64,000 nucleotides of DNA from Neobacillus sp. WH10 (GCF_030123405.1 NZ_CP126110.1:5270001-5334000), one strand, 5' to 3'. Shown: positions 50,324-58,926, numbered from the stretch's first letter. Numbers and translations: made by a program. The notes: generated by a model from the letters alone, not told the origin.

Positions 50324-50587
50324 ATGAAGCTAACATTTGGACTTATAGTCAATATTATTATTGTAATTTATTTGTTTTTAGACGCGCCTAAGCATAACAA
50401 AAGCCGCTGGCTTTGGGCTATTTTAGGATTAGTATTTGGCCTAATTGCGTTAGGGATTTACTTGATTCAAACCGGCCGCAAGGTTCTTGGCTGGATTATT
50501 ACCATCGTGTCAATATTAATTTATCTTTTAATTATTTTCTTTGTTGTCATTGCAGTAATCATTTTTTCAACCAGCGGTGTTTTTTAA
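50324..50587 (+). CDS. Small membrane protein with three helices
   Basis: 87 residues: helix 4-20, a KHNKSRW loop, helix 29-47 and helix 56-82 rich in Ile/Val. An AGGGGGAAG site precedes the ATG. It resembles the many small bacterial inner-membrane proteins that have no assigned role. Palindromic repeats lie directly after the stop. Confidence 0.6.
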   Translation: MKLTFGLIVNIIIVIYLFLDAPKHNKSRWLWAILGLVFGLIALGIYLIQTGRKVLGWIITIVSILIYLLIIFFVVIAVIIFSTSGVF

Positions 50588-50589
50588 CA

Positions 50590-50698
50590 TGTCAGGCACC
50601 ACCATTTAAGTAATTGACACCGTCATTAGATTAGAAAGGGTGTCAGGCACCATTTAATGAATTGGCATGGTCTTTATGTTAGTAAGGTGTTGGGCACC
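50590..50698. repeat. Three dispersed palindromic elements
   Basis: Copies at 50590-50600 (partial), 50639-50651 and the variant GGTGTTGGGCACC at 50686-50698, about 48 bases apart. Confidence 0.8.
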
Positions 50699-50721
50699 AA
50701 TTATGTATTCTAGAAACTTTG

Positions 50722-50753
50722 AAAAGGGTCAGGCTTGCGCCTGCCCTTTTTGG
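50722..50753. terminator. Bidirectional terminator
   Basis: AAAAGGGTCAGGC pairs with GCCTGCCCTTTTT. It lies between the small membrane protein and the converging lipoprotein gene. Confidence 0.85.
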
Positions 50754-51104
50754 TTATTCGTCTTTATTGTCTCTGTCCTTGCGGTCGATGTCATCCTCGA
50801 TGATATCTTCCTGTGGGGTATTGTTGTCCTTCGCAGGGTCTTTGTCCGTATCCGTGTTTTTGTCCTCTGATTCTGGATAGTTGCGGTTGTTGTTCAGGTC
50901 GTTGTTCAGGTCGTTGTCTCTCATATTATTGTTACGATCCAGGTTATCATTTAAATTGTTATCATATAAATCATTATCTGCCGGTCTGTTGACATTATTA
51001 TTTGTTGGCGGCGGCGGATTTTGATCATTATTGGTGTTACAACCAACCAGTAACACCGAAGATAGGACTGAACCCGCGAATAACAAAAATAACTTTTTCT
51101 TCAA
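50754..51104 (-). CDS. Asn/Asp-rich lipoprotein
   Basis: A 116-residue lipoprotein: positively charged start, hydrophobic stretch and lipobox LLVGC (Cys about 22), then a tail of Asn, Asp, Pro and Glu with NNNMRDNDLNNDLNN-type repeats and no ordered domain. TTG 51104 is 8-9 bases after AAAGGGG and starts the signal, whereas the frame opens 38 codons earlier. Low-complexity tails like this occur in sporulation and cell-surface lipoproteins. Function unknown. Confidence 0.72.
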   Translation of the reverse strand: MKKKLFLLFAGSVLSSVLLVGCNTNNDQNPPPPTNNNVNRPADNDLYDNNLNDNLDRNNNMRDNDLNNDLNNNRNYPESEDKNTDTDKDPAKDNNTPQEDIIEDDIDRKDRDNKDE

Positions 51105-51288
51105 GCGAAAAGCCCCTTTCACCCATTGATTGACCTTTCCAATTGGTCTTTTTTTAGCATCCCCACTGTTTAAAAAATATTTACAAGAAAAATTTTCCAA
51201 CCGCTCAAAAACAAACATACAGATTAAGACGGTTAATTTCCCCCTTTTTTAACGACCAGCATTACTTGCTCACCGCTTCCTCCCACAC

Positions 51289-51322
51289 AAAAAAACGACT
51301 GAGATTGCTCCCAGTCGTTTTC
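51289..51322 (-). terminator. Terminator of fabZ
   Basis: AAAACGACTGGGA pairs with TCTCAGTCGTTTT and is followed by more T on the minus strand. Confidence 0.85.
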
Positions 51323-51334
51323 ATCCAAATCCTA

Positions 51335-51769
51335 TTATTCCTTTTTTTCCCCTAATGCAAAGGTAATTTCTGCTTCGCAGGCCACCTCGCCGTCAACAGT
51401 CGCAACGGCTTTTCCTTTTCCAATTGGACCGCGGAGCCGTACCATTTCTACCTCAAGGCGAAGCTGATCGCCAGGCTTCACCTGCTTTTTAAAACGGCAA
51501 TTGTCGATTCCTGCAAAAAATGCTAAGCGGCCGCGGTTTTCTTCTTTTTTCAAAACGGCGACAGCCCCGACCTGAGCAAGTGCTTCCACGATTAAAACAC
51601 CAGGCATCACAGGATAATCTGGAAAATGCCCATTGAAAAATTCCTCGTTGGCGGAAACATTTTTAATGCCGACGGCTCTTTTTCCTTCTTCCACTTCCAA
51701 AATGCGGTCTACCAACAAAAATGGATAGCGATGGGGAATAATTTCTTTAATTTGATTGATATCAAGCAT
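51335..51769 (-). CDS. fabZ: 3-hydroxyacyl-ACP dehydratase FabZ
   Basis: A 144-residue hot-dog enzyme of fatty acid elongation. H48 lies in NGHFPDYPVMPG and E62 in VEALAQ. IPHRYPFLLVDRI and FAGIDNCRFKKQVKPGDQL are further landmarks. The family length is matched exactly from ATG 51769, which follows GGAGG at 10 bases; the upstream extension to 51832 is not used. The position corresponds to ywpB in B. subtilis, with flhO/flhP and mscL absent between mbl and here. Confidence 0.95.
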   Translation of the reverse strand: MLDINQIKEIIPHRYPFLLVDRILEVEEGKRAVGIKNVSANEEFFNGHFPDYPVMPGVLIVEALAQVGAVAVLKKEENRGRLAFFAGIDNCRFKKQVKPGDQLRLEVEMVRLRGPIGKGKAVATVDGEVACEAEITFALGEKKE

Positions 51770-51860
51770 TGGCTTAGTACCTCCTACTAGTAACAGATAT
51801 TTATTTTCTATTCTACTATTAATGGTACACAAAAGGGAAGGGCAAACATACCCTTCCCGA

Positions 51861-52184
51861 TTATTTCTTCTCGACTATATCCCGAATATGTGTCCAGGTT
51901 GACGATTTAAAAATATCTGCTACTTTCCCTTCGCCAAGCATTCCGTACCCTACAGCTGCACCCGCCACGAGGCTGACAAAGATTAAGACAACCAAAATAA
52001 GAAGACGAAGCCAAATTGGAATCAAGCGAATCCGTATCCGCTTGTTTTTGCCTCCTTCGGCATCTACCGAATCCACTTTAACCGGTTTCTTTGCGTCCTT
52101 ACTCTTTTTCTCCGTATCGTGCTTCGCCTTTTTATATTCTTCTCTCGTTCTTGCTTGTTGCTGGTTCAGATTATTTACAGACAT
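51861..52184 (-). CDS. EpuA-like / RNA polymerase beta-associated small membrane protein
   Basis: A 107-residue protein: a highly charged N-terminal half (KKAKHDTEKKSKDAKKPVK), then KRIRIRLIPIWLRLLILVVLIFVSLVAGAAVGYGMLG as one membrane helix, then a short outside tail DIFKSSTWTHIRDIVEKK. This is the build of the small family annotated as DNA-directed RNA polymerase subunit beta or EpuA. The role is unknown. The ATG has an AGGGGAA site. It is co-oriented with fabZ and separated by 28 bases from its coding frame. Confidence 0.75.
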   Translation of the reverse strand: MSVNNLNQQQARTREEYKKAKHDTEKKSKDAKKPVKVDSVDAEGGKNKRIRIRLIPIWLRLLILVVLIFVSLVAGAAVGYGMLGEGKVADIFKSSTWTHIRDIVEKK

Positions 52185-52408
52185 TCATTAATTCCCCTTT
52201 AACCGAATTCCGTTCATACCATGAGTTAATACATATTATAACCGATTTATTATATAAAAATTGCTTTTAATATAGTTCAATATCTCTATTATAAAAAATT
52301 ATTCATAAATACACATTAATTTTTTCAGAAAAAAGTCAATTCCTGCAAAAAGAGCTCTAAATTTGGCAAATGGGTCAAGTTTTTTCCATATAGTTTCATT
52401 TGGATAAA

Positions 52409-52436
52409 AATAAAAAAGCCCAATGACCGAGGCTTG
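52409..52436 (-). terminator. Probable terminator of mbl
   Basis: AAGCC and GGGCTT pair around a 9-base loop and are followed by TTTTTATTTTT on the minus strand. The 62-codon frame across it is not believed. Confidence 0.55.
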
Positions 52437-52657
52437 TCCAGCCTGCTTCATTAGACTTTTTGTGTATAAAATATCATACGAGGGCACGACTCTAAAAGAA
52501 AGTCAAATCTCATTTACCTGGAAGAGTCAATCTAATTCCCTCTTAGGTATTATTCAAAAAATCCCCTTAAACCCTTTTCCAAAATTAACTAAGTCTTAGG
52601 ATTCAAGTTCCTTTTTCAAAAATTTGCCTTAAGAATCAGATTGATTTTTCAAAAAAA

Positions 52658-53659
52658 TTATCCTAACTTCCGATTTGGAATTCTATCGATGTTATCAAGC
52701 ATGATACCAGTACCGATCGCTACGCAATCCATTGGGTTTTCCGCAACCAATACAGGTACCTTAAGCTCGTCAGCAAGCAGCATGTCGATGCCGTGCAGCA
52801 ATGCTCCACCGCCGGTTAAAATCACACCGCGGTCGATGATGTCGGCAGAAAGCTCTGGAGGAGTACGCTCAAGAACACTTTTTGCAGCTTGAACGATTAC
52901 GGCAACCGATTCGCGCAAAGCACCCTCGATTTCCTCAGAACGAACGGTAATTGTACGCGGCAGACCGCTAACCATATCACGGCCTCGGATTTCCATTTCC
53001 TCTGAACGGGACCCTGGGAATACCGTACCGATGTTGATTTTAATATTTTCAGCCGTGCGTTCACCGATCAACAGCTTGTACTCGCGCTTGATGTAGCTGA
53101 GGATCTCCATGTCGAACTTGTCGCCGGCCATTTTGAAAGAGGAAGAAGTTACAATATCGCCCATTGAAAGCACTGCAACATCTGTCGTTCCTCCCCCGAT
53201 GTCCACTACCATGTTACCGCTTGGCTGGAATATGTCCATACCGGCGCCAATTGCCGCCACTTTAGGCTCCTCTTCTAGATAAACCTTTTTACCGCCACTC
53301 TTTTCTGCAGCTTCCTTGATTGCCTTTTGCTCAACGCTCGTGATGTTCGTTGGGCAGCAGATCAAAATACGCGGTTTTGATAAAAAGCCCTTAACGTTTA
53401 ACTTATTAATAAAATGCTTTAACATTGCTTCTGTTACATCAAAGTCTGCGATCACGCCATCTTTCAACGGGCGGATTGCGACGATGTTCCCTGGTGTACG
53501 TCCGACCATGCGGCGAGCTTCCTCACCTACAGCTAGAACACGGTTCGTATTTTTGTCTATTGCCACAACGGAAGGTTCATTCAACACAATTCCACGGCCT
53601 TTTACGTGAATCAGTACGTTAGCCGTTCCTAAATCAATTCCAATATCCCTTGCAAACAT
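52658..53659 (-). CDS. mbl: MreB-like cell-shape protein Mbl
   Basis: A 333-residue actin-like filament protein, exactly the length of B. subtilis Mbl. It carries MFARDIGIDLGTANVLIHVKGRG, the phosphate loop DIGGGTTDVAV and adenosine motif ILTGGGALLHGID. It directs side-wall peptidoglycan synthesis together with MreB-type proteins. ATG 53659 is preceded by AAGGAGG at 12 bases; the frame begins 12 codons earlier. It lies directly downstream of spoIIID, as in B. subtilis. Confidence 0.96.
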   Translation of the reverse strand: MFARDIGIDLGTANVLIHVKGRGIVLNEPSVVAIDKNTNRVLAVGEEARRMVGRTPGNIVAIRPLKDGVIADFDVTEAMLKHFINKLNVKGFLSKPRILICCPTNITSVEQKAIKEAAEKSGGKKVYLEEEPKVAAIGAGMDIFQPSGNMVVDIGGGTTDVAVLSMGDIVTSSSFKMAGDKFDMEILSYIKREYKLLIGERTAENIKINIGTVFPGSRSEEMEIRGRDMVSGLPRTITVRSEEIEGALRESVAVIVQAAKSVLERTPPELSADIIDRGVILTGGGALLHGIDMLLADELKVPVLVAENPMDCVAIGTGIMLDNIDRIPNRKLG

Positions 53660-53895
53660 TCTCTTTTCGTTCCTCCTTGGACCCAAAATCCACATACTTT
53701 TCCTAATTGTTTATTGTATCATATTCATTAAAATTTCCATAACGATTTTATAAAAATATGAAGACTTTTGTGGAAATGTGTCGGAATTGAGGGATTTCAA
53801 AAGATTAGTTTGCTTCTTGCTTTTTAAAAAGATGGAAATCCTTTTTTCGATGGACAGGCTTTCTATTCGAAAAGTGCTCTGGGAAATGTATGTTT

Positions 53896-53940
53896 AGCTG
53901 CATTGTTTTTCTGATTAAAAAAGACCAGAAAAATGCAGCT
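53896..53940. other. Hairpin in the spoIIID-mbl gap
   Basis: AGCTGCATT..TTTTCTG pairs with CAGAAAAATGCAGCT around 12 bases. On the plus strand it is followed by TGTTTTAATT. It may be an attenuator or mRNA-stability structure before mbl. The gap 53660-54007 has no gene. Confidence 0.5.
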
Positions 53941-53992
53941 TGTTTTAATTATGTTCAAGTTCTGCCGTTTTAACTTTAAATGGCCATTTGAA

Positions 53993-54021
53993 GAAGAAAA
54001 AGGCTGTTTATTTAACAGCCT
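53993..54021 (-). terminator. Terminator of spoIIID
   Basis: GGCTGTT pairs with AACAGCC around 5 bases and is followed by TTTTTCTTCTT. It overlaps the stop codon of spoIIID. Confidence 0.85.
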
Positions 54022-54280
54022 CACCCTCCTTTTCTTCTTTTTGATATTTCATTTTTGTCGCCTCTCCACCCCTGAGGTGACGGATCGATTTATGATAATC
54101 TAGAATTTCCTTTACCTCGTTTGCCAGATCTGGATTAATTTCAGGAAGCCTCTCTGTCAAATCCTTATGGACCGTACTTTTGGATACGCCAAACTCCTTC
54201 GCAATCACGCGAACCGTTTTCCTCGTCTCCACGATATACTTTCCAATCTTGATAGTTCTCTCTTTGATGTAATCGTGCAC
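54008..54280 (-). CDS. spoIIID: Sporulation transcription factor SpoIIID
   Basis: A 90-residue helix-turn-helix regulator of the mother cell: YIKERTIKIGKYIVETRKTVRVIAKEFGVSKSTVHKDLTERLP with the HTH at about 22-42, then a basic tail. It controls sigma-E and sigma-K genes. GTG 54280 with GGGAGGG is the start. Conserved synteny with mbl supports it. Confidence 0.96.
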   Translation of the reverse strand: MHDYIKERTIKIGKYIVETRKTVRVIAKEFGVSKSTVHKDLTERLPEINPDLANEVKEILDYHKSIRHLRGGEATKMKYQKEEKEGEAVK

Positions 54281-54357
54281 ACTCTCGCCCTCCCTAATAT
54301 GGATGTGAGTAGTGTGAAATGAGACCCGCTTATCACTTCGACGAATACTGCATCCAC

Positions 54358-54394
54358 ATAGTGTTATTGGTGCCTGACACCATTAACACTATGT
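54358..54394. repeat. Full 37-bp palindrome around GGTGCCTGACACC
   Basis: The best full-length copy of the dispersed element: CATAGTGTTA on the left is the complement of TAACACTATG on the right, around the 13-base core. It lies in the gap upstream of spoIIID. Confidence 0.85.
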
Positions 54395-54925
54395 GGCAGA
54401 AAGTAATGTACCTTCTGATCATACAATGAATAATCATGTCCCCGACTGAATGCCCGCTAATTTCAAACGACTCTTCACCTCAAACACTCTCTTTGTAAAG
54501 GTTTGTAACCATTTTATTAGCTTGGATACGGGTTTATGCACAAAATCCACATTCGGGACAAGTCAATTCCGAGGTTAATTTGAAAATAGGACAATTTTGC
54601 TTTATTCGACAATCGTTAAAACGCCCGTTCTGACTGGGTTTTTCGTGAAAATATGGTCACAGCCATATTATTTCCTGAGAAATTTGTCGAGAAAAAAATA
54701 ATTCAAAAAGCAGAAAATTATTATTTTTTTGTGGTTGTTCCGCGCATTCTCTGTTAATATACGCGAGCGAGCGAGTAAAAAAATGGGCCAGCGACGTTGC
54801 TGTAAAATTGGGCAAAAATTTTTTTCATAAGTGCCAATCATAACGTATGCCACTCCAAATATTCCCCTTTTTCTGTTATCAAATATTATATAATGGAAAT
54901 ACGTTGATAAGAGAGGATACGAATT
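54395..54925. other. Gene-free region upstream of spoIIID
   Basis: AT-rich, with long A/T runs near 54690-54730 and a GCGAGCGAGCGAG stretch at about 54763-54776. Frames of up to 148 codons on the minus strand overlap the alkyltransferase-like gene antisense and have no ribosome site. Promoters for spoIIID would be expected here, but I see no certain sigma-E match. Confidence 0.4.
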
Positions 54926-55231
54926 ATGACACCTTTTACAGAAGCTGTGGTTGAAATCATTCAAAATATACCTGAAGGAAAGGTCATGACCTATGGCCAG
55001 ATCGCCGGGCTCTCCGGAAGTCCTCGAGCTGCAAGGCAGGTCGTGCGCATCCTCCATTCTATGAGCCAGAAGCATCGCCTTCCTTGGCACCGGGTCATCA
55101 ACGCAAAGGGTCAAATTGCCCTCCAGGAAGACGAATCCTACAATGAGCAGTGGATGTCACTAGAAGCGGAAGGTGTTCAGGTAGGGTTGAACGGAGTGAT
55201 TGATTTAGAGAAATATCAGTGGCATCCTTAA
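54926..55231 (+). CDS. Alkyltransferase-like protein (ATL)
   Basis: A 101-residue MGMT-like protein in which the reactive Cys of O6-alkylguanine transferases is replaced by W54 (PWHRVI), the diagnostic change of ATL proteins. They bind alkylated DNA without removing the group and hand the lesion to nucleotide excision repair. MTYGQIAGLSGSPRAARQVV carries the minor-groove-binding arginine region. ATG 54926 follows GAGAGG. Confidence 0.93.
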   Translation: MTPFTEAVVEIIQNIPEGKVMTYGQIAGLSGSPRAARQVVRILHSMSQKHRLPWHRVINAKGQIALQEDESYNEQWMSLEAEGVQVGLNGVIDLEKYQWHP

Positions 55232-55244
55232 TTTATAAAGAAGA

Positions 55245-55380
55245 CTCGCCGATTGGCGAGCCCTGAAGGGCGAAGACAGAGGTGTAGTCGCCCTTATGCC
55301 TGATAGGAAAGTTTATACTTTCCTGGCTAAAAAATAGCTAGGAGGACCATTCTGGATAGAATTAGTCTGCCTAGCTATTT
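55245..55380. other. Run of four perfect hairpins, REP/MITE-like
   Basis: In 136 bases occur CTCGCC/GGCGAG, GGGCGA/TCGCCC, GGAAAGT/ACTTTCC and an 11-base AAATAGCTAGG/CCTAGCTATTT pair 27 bases apart. It begins 14 bases after the ATL stop. Such a dense set is more than a terminator and may be a small non-coding mobile element or a processed RNA. Confidence 0.55.
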
Positions 55381-55393
55381 CAATCATGTTATT

Positions 55394-55406
55394 GGTACCT
55401 GACACC
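55394..55406. repeat. GGTACCTGACACC variant element
   Basis: The last copy of the dispersed palindrome, one base changed, 10 bases downstream of the PBP stop. Confidence 0.65.
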
Positions 55407-55415
55407 CAACCAATT

Positions 55416-57428
55416 CTATTTTATTTTTGTAAAGATGTTTTTGACTAGTTTTACTGGGATTCCAGAGCCGCCGCGGCCTTGGACGTTTTCCACCATCATA
55501 GCGACCATCAGACTCGGCTCATTCGTGTTGTAGGCGATGAACCAGCCATTTTCGACCCCAGTTTCGCCCTGCTTTTGTTTGATCTCGGCCGTGCCTGTCT
55601 TGCCCGCTAAAGGATAATCGGCCATTTCAGCTGCATGGGCCGTCCCGCTCGCGTCGCCCACAACCTTCCGTAAATCCGCTGCAATCAATCCGGCATGTTC
55701 AGCCGAGACCACCGCTTCCTTCAGCACCTGACCCTGCTTTTCGTCCGCCAATAGAACCGGCTTGATCATATTCCCGCCATTGACACTCACAAACGGCGTA
55801 TAGGACGAGAGCAAGTGAACAATACTCATTTGGATCTGCCCTTGCCCGTAGCCCGAATCTGCGAGTGCAATGTCATTGTCGAGGGAACCTGTCACCGATT
55901 TCTCAAGTGGAAACGTATACCCAAGCTCCTCATCAAAGCCGAACTTCTTCAGGCCATCTACAAATGCATCTTTCCCTATTTTCAACGCGGCCTGGGCAAA
56001 ATAAATATTGTCAGAAAGCACGAGGGCTTTCTCCAAATCCACCGAGTCGGTCCCCGCATGCACCCTGGTCACAAAGTAGCCGCCCCACGACTTATCCTTT
56101 TGCCATTGCGCCCCGAGGATTGGCACCGCCTCACTAGGTTTAATCGCTCCATTCGCCAGTCCCACAGCAGCAGTTAACGGCTTCAACACCGAGCCTGGCG
56201 CATAGGCCTGTTTAAACCTTGTCGTCAAAGGCTGCTGCTTATCCTCCTGCAAGGCCTTCCACTCTTCTGCAGAAAATCCAAGCGCCGCCTGATTCGGGTC
56301 AAACGACGGGCTGCTGACAAGCGCCAGCGTCTCACCGGTCACAGGATTCATCGCTGCCACCGTCCCGGCCTCACCAGCAAGCTCCTCAAACACCGACGCC
56401 TGCACATCGGCGTCAATCGTCAGCTTTACGTCCTTCCCATCGGCCACCGGTTTTTCCGCAAGCACTACTTCCTCCGATGCCGCGCCATCAGCTCCCGCCT
56501 TCTTCTTGATGACAATTTTCACTCCGCTCGTGCCCTTCAGCTGCTCATCCAGCACCTGCTCAAGCCCTCGCTTTCCAATCACATCCCGACTCGTGTAGCC
56601 CTTTTCCTTTCGCTTCGCAAGCTCGTCCTCCGTAATCGCACCGACATAGCCCACAAGCTGTGCCGCTGCCTGACCGTACGGGTAAATCCTCGCCCCCACC
56701 TTACGCGTCTGTACAGGCTCAAGCGCCACCAGCTGGGAAATCCGCTCTTTATCATCCATCGGAACCTTCTTCAACGGCACAAACATCCCCGGCTTTACCC
56801 AGCTTGCACTGAGCGCCTTATTAATCTGCTCCTTCGACATCTTCAACAGAGCAGAGAGCGGCTCCAAAACTGCCTCATCCGCCTTCCCGGCAACCACACC
56901 TACCTCATACACCTGGCCATTCACCGCCAGCCCGTTACCATTTCGGTCAAGGATCTCCCCCCGTTTCGGCGTAACCGTGCTCAAGCCAATCGTGTCGCCT
57001 TCCTTTAATTTTGGAAAAATATATTCCGTATTCCAGTCTACATACCAGTTCTTTTTATCGTCTCTTTCTTCCTCTTGCAATTTAGCTTTATGGGTAAATT
57101 GAATAGTTCCTGCAACGCTGTTCATTTTTGCGGTAAAAGAATAGTGGACTTGCTCCTTTGCTTCCTTATCCTTTTTTGGCTTTTTGAAGTCAATCTTGAG
57201 GTCAGTAATCTGCAGGTCTTCGTATATTTTTTTATAGCGGTTAGTAAATTCTTCTTTGGTGATGTTTTGTTTTGCATCTTTTGAAAGGTAATCATACATC
57301 TTATCAAACTTTTGCTTGTTCCAAAGTGCTATGTAGTCAGAAAATCGTTCCTCCGGCGTCGGCTCCTTACTGCAGCCTACAAGTGTAAAAGCTACTAGCA
57401 GGAACATGATCGCAACTAATTTTTTCAA
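55416..57428 (-). CDS. pbpC: Class B penicillin-binding protein (PbpC/PBP3-like) with MecA-type N-terminal domain
   Basis: A 670-residue lipoprotein-type transpeptidase. Lipobox LVGC (Cys 19); an NTF2-like MecA_N domain at about 25-140; the dimerisation domain at about 155-310; and a transpeptidase domain with S413-V-L-K416, S472-D-N474 and K610-T-G-T. It cross-links peptidoglycan outside the membrane and is a likely low-affinity beta-lactam target, as PBP3 of B. subtilis and PBP2a of staphylococci. The usual STFK motif reads SVLK here. The ATG at 57428 is preceded by AAAGGAGGGGG. Confidence 0.94.
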   Translation of the reverse strand: MKKLVAIMFLLVAFTLVGCSKEPTPEERFSDYIALWNKQKFDKMYDYLSKDAKQNITKEEFTNRYKKIYEDLQITDLKIDFKKPKKDKEAKEQVHYSFTAKMNSVAGTIQFTHKAKLQEEERDDKKNWYVDWNTEYIFPKLKEGDTIGLSTVTPKRGEILDRNGNGLAVNGQVYEVGVVAGKADEAVLEPLSALLKMSKEQINKALSASWVKPGMFVPLKKVPMDDKERISQLVALEPVQTRKVGARIYPYGQAAAQLVGYVGAITEDELAKRKEKGYTSRDVIGKRGLEQVLDEQLKGTSGVKIVIKKKAGADGAASEEVVLAEKPVADGKDVKLTIDADVQASVFEELAGEAGTVAAMNPVTGETLALVSSPSFDPNQAALGFSAEEWKALQEDKQQPLTTRFKQAYAPGSVLKPLTAAVGLANGAIKPSEAVPILGAQWQKDKSWGGYFVTRVHAGTDSVDLEKALVLSDNIYFAQAALKIGKDAFVDGLKKFGFDEELGYTFPLEKSVTGSLDNDIALADSGYGQGQIQMSIVHLLSSYTPFVSVNGGNMIKPVLLADEKQGQVLKEAVVSAEHAGLIAADLRKVVGDASGTAHAAEMADYPLAGKTGTAEIKQKQGETGVENGWFIAYNTNEPSLMVAMMVENVQGRGGSGIPVKLVKNIFTKIK

Positions 57429-57758
57429 ATAAACCCCCTCCTTTTATCCCCATTATAAAACTTATATGCTATAAAAAGAAAAAAAATCCAGCTATTCACT
57501 GAATTTAGGTCTATTTATATATAAAAGAATCCACAAAGTACTAGCCTATTCTGTGGATTTAGGTAGCTGAACACGTAAATTTTTCTCCGAAGCGGTTGCT
57601 TAAAAGCAGCATAAACGCCAGAACACGTAAATTTTTTTCGAATTTTTATACCAAATGGTTTCTGGTAATTTATTATTGAAACATTAAATGTTTCGTCATA
57701 TTTTGTTCATATACTTGGTGTAAGATATGTATATTCACACTTAAAACCCCCATTTGAC
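57429..57758. other. Gap between spoIIQ and pbpC, possible short RNA on the plus strand
   Basis: Two partial copies of an ACACGTAAATTTTT phrase (about 57572-57588 and 57622-57637) and a GAAACATTAAATGTTTC inverted repeat near 57676. No ORF is supported. A strong plus-strand terminator follows at 57759, though no plus-strand gene lies upstream. Confidence 0.4.
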
Positions 57759-57788
57759 GCATCCAGCTTTTCGCTGGATGTTTTTTTG
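57759..57788 (+). terminator. Orphan plus-strand terminator
   Basis: CATCCAGC pairs with GCTGGATG around 5 bases and is followed by seven T. The nearest upstream genes on either side read the other way. Confidence 0.85.
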
Positions 57789-57805
57789 CGTAAATTTTTC
57801 CAAAA

Positions 57806-57834
57806 CAAAAAAAGAGGAAAAGAATTCCCCTTCC
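57806..57834 (-). terminator. Probable terminator of spoIIQ
   Basis: AGGGGAA pairs with TTTTCCT and is followed by CTTTTTTTG on the minus strand. Confidence 0.6.
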
Positions 57835-57848
57835 CCTTTGTTACGATA

Positions 57849-58685
57849 TTAAGAATTTTGGTTTTCTTTGGACTTTGAAGATCCGTCTTGTTTGTCAGTT
57901 GACTGTTCGTCATCTGTAGACTTTTCAATGTCTTCAACCTTTTCTTGTTGTTTTTGGCCTGGAGTCTCGATTGATTTTTTTTCGTCAGAAACTTTTTCTT
58001 CTTGTAATGTGTTTAACGGTTTTTCAAAGTAGCTTGTTGGGTTTACAGCTACACCGTCTTTGCGAATTTCAAAATGTACATGTGTTCCAGCTTTTTCATT
58101 GAACAAGCTTTGCCCAGCCTTGGCAATGGCGTGTCCCTGTTTTACTTGGTCGCCAACCTTCACTTTTATGTCTTTAACAGATTGATATTGTGTTACAATA
58201 CCTTTGTCGTGTTCAATTTCAATAACGTTACCTAAGGTTGCATCTTCTTCAACACGTATAACTTTACCGCTAAGTGATGCTGTAACATCAAACGTTTCGC
58301 CGTTTTTCATTGCCAGGTCGATACCAGTGTTTTGTAGGTAGCTATTGTTGTAAAACACTAATGCCGCTTCCTGGTCTTCTGCTTTTGCATTGAAATCATA
58401 GAATTTCACTTTTACGACAGCCTCATCGGCTTTGACCACCGGCATTTTGAAGTTTTCGAATGTTTTGTTGACTTCAACGGCTGGTGTTTCATTCTTTTTA
58501 CCGGCAAGGTCCGTGGACTTGTAATCATACTTATCAGTATTACTGCTGCTCGCTTGATACCATAGAACGCCGGTTAAAATGATTGCTGCACTTGCGATAT
58601 AGATGGCTGGAAATACCCAACGCTTTTTAAAAAAGCGTTTAACGCTGGAACTTTGAGAAGATCGTTTGTTTTCTTCCTCTCTCAT
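57849..58685 (-). CDS. spoIIQ: Stage II sporulation protein SpoIIQ
   Basis: A 278-residue forespore membrane protein: one helix at about 20-40, then a LytM-type domain (TGIDLAMKNGETFDVTASLSGKV, HDKGIVTQYQSVKDIKVKVGDQV, GTHVHFEIRKDGVAVNPTSYF), then a long acidic/Lys tail. It interacts with SpoIIIAH during engulfment. The first zinc-ligand His of active LytM enzymes is absent (N-T-G-I-D), as in B. subtilis SpoIIQ, so it is not expected to cut peptidoglycan. ATG 58685 follows GAGGTGA. Confidence 0.95.
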   Translation of the reverse strand: MREEENKRSSQSSSVKRFFKKRWVFPAIYIASAAIILTGVLWYQASSSNTDKYDYKSTDLAGKKNETPAVEVNKTFENFKMPVVKADEAVVKVKFYDFNAKAEDQEAALVFYNNSYLQNTGIDLAMKNGETFDVTASLSGKVIRVEEDATLGNVIEIEHDKGIVTQYQSVKDIKVKVGDQVKQGHAIAKAGQSLFNEKAGTHVHFEIRKDGVAVNPTSYFEKPLNTLQEEKVSDEKKSIETPGQKQQEKVEDIEKSTDDEQSTDKQDGSSKSKENQNS

Positions 58686-58761
58686 TTTCATCACCTCAGC
58701 AATCATTCTGAACAGATAAGTAGAATTATATACACTAGTAAAAAAATTTTTTTAAAACTTA

Positions 58762-58790
58762 TTTTTCGACAGTGAGAATGATTTTATGCA
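58762..58790 (-). promoter_or_regulatory. Candidate sigma-F-type promoter of spoIIQ
   Basis: GCATA (58786-58790) and GTCGAAAAAT (58762-58771) are 14 bases apart on the minus strand, close to the sigma-F consensus with one or two mismatches, about 75 bases before the start. Confidence 0.4.
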
Positions 58791-58926
58791 TACAATGTGG
58801 AAAAAATTTTTTCGCGGGTAAAAATGAATACAGCCTTTAATTTGAAAACTAGGTATTTCCTATTTTATTCGTGCTTATGTAGCAGCAAATGGCTTTCATA
58901 TATTCATCAAATAGGAGGAACTTGTT

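Noticed and set aside
52299..52487. 62-codon frame downstream of mbl
   Set aside because: It spans the terminator hairpin and lacks a ribosome site.
54668..55114. 148-codon minus-strand frame
   Set aside because: It lies antisense to the alkyltransferase-like gene, with no family signature or ribosome site.
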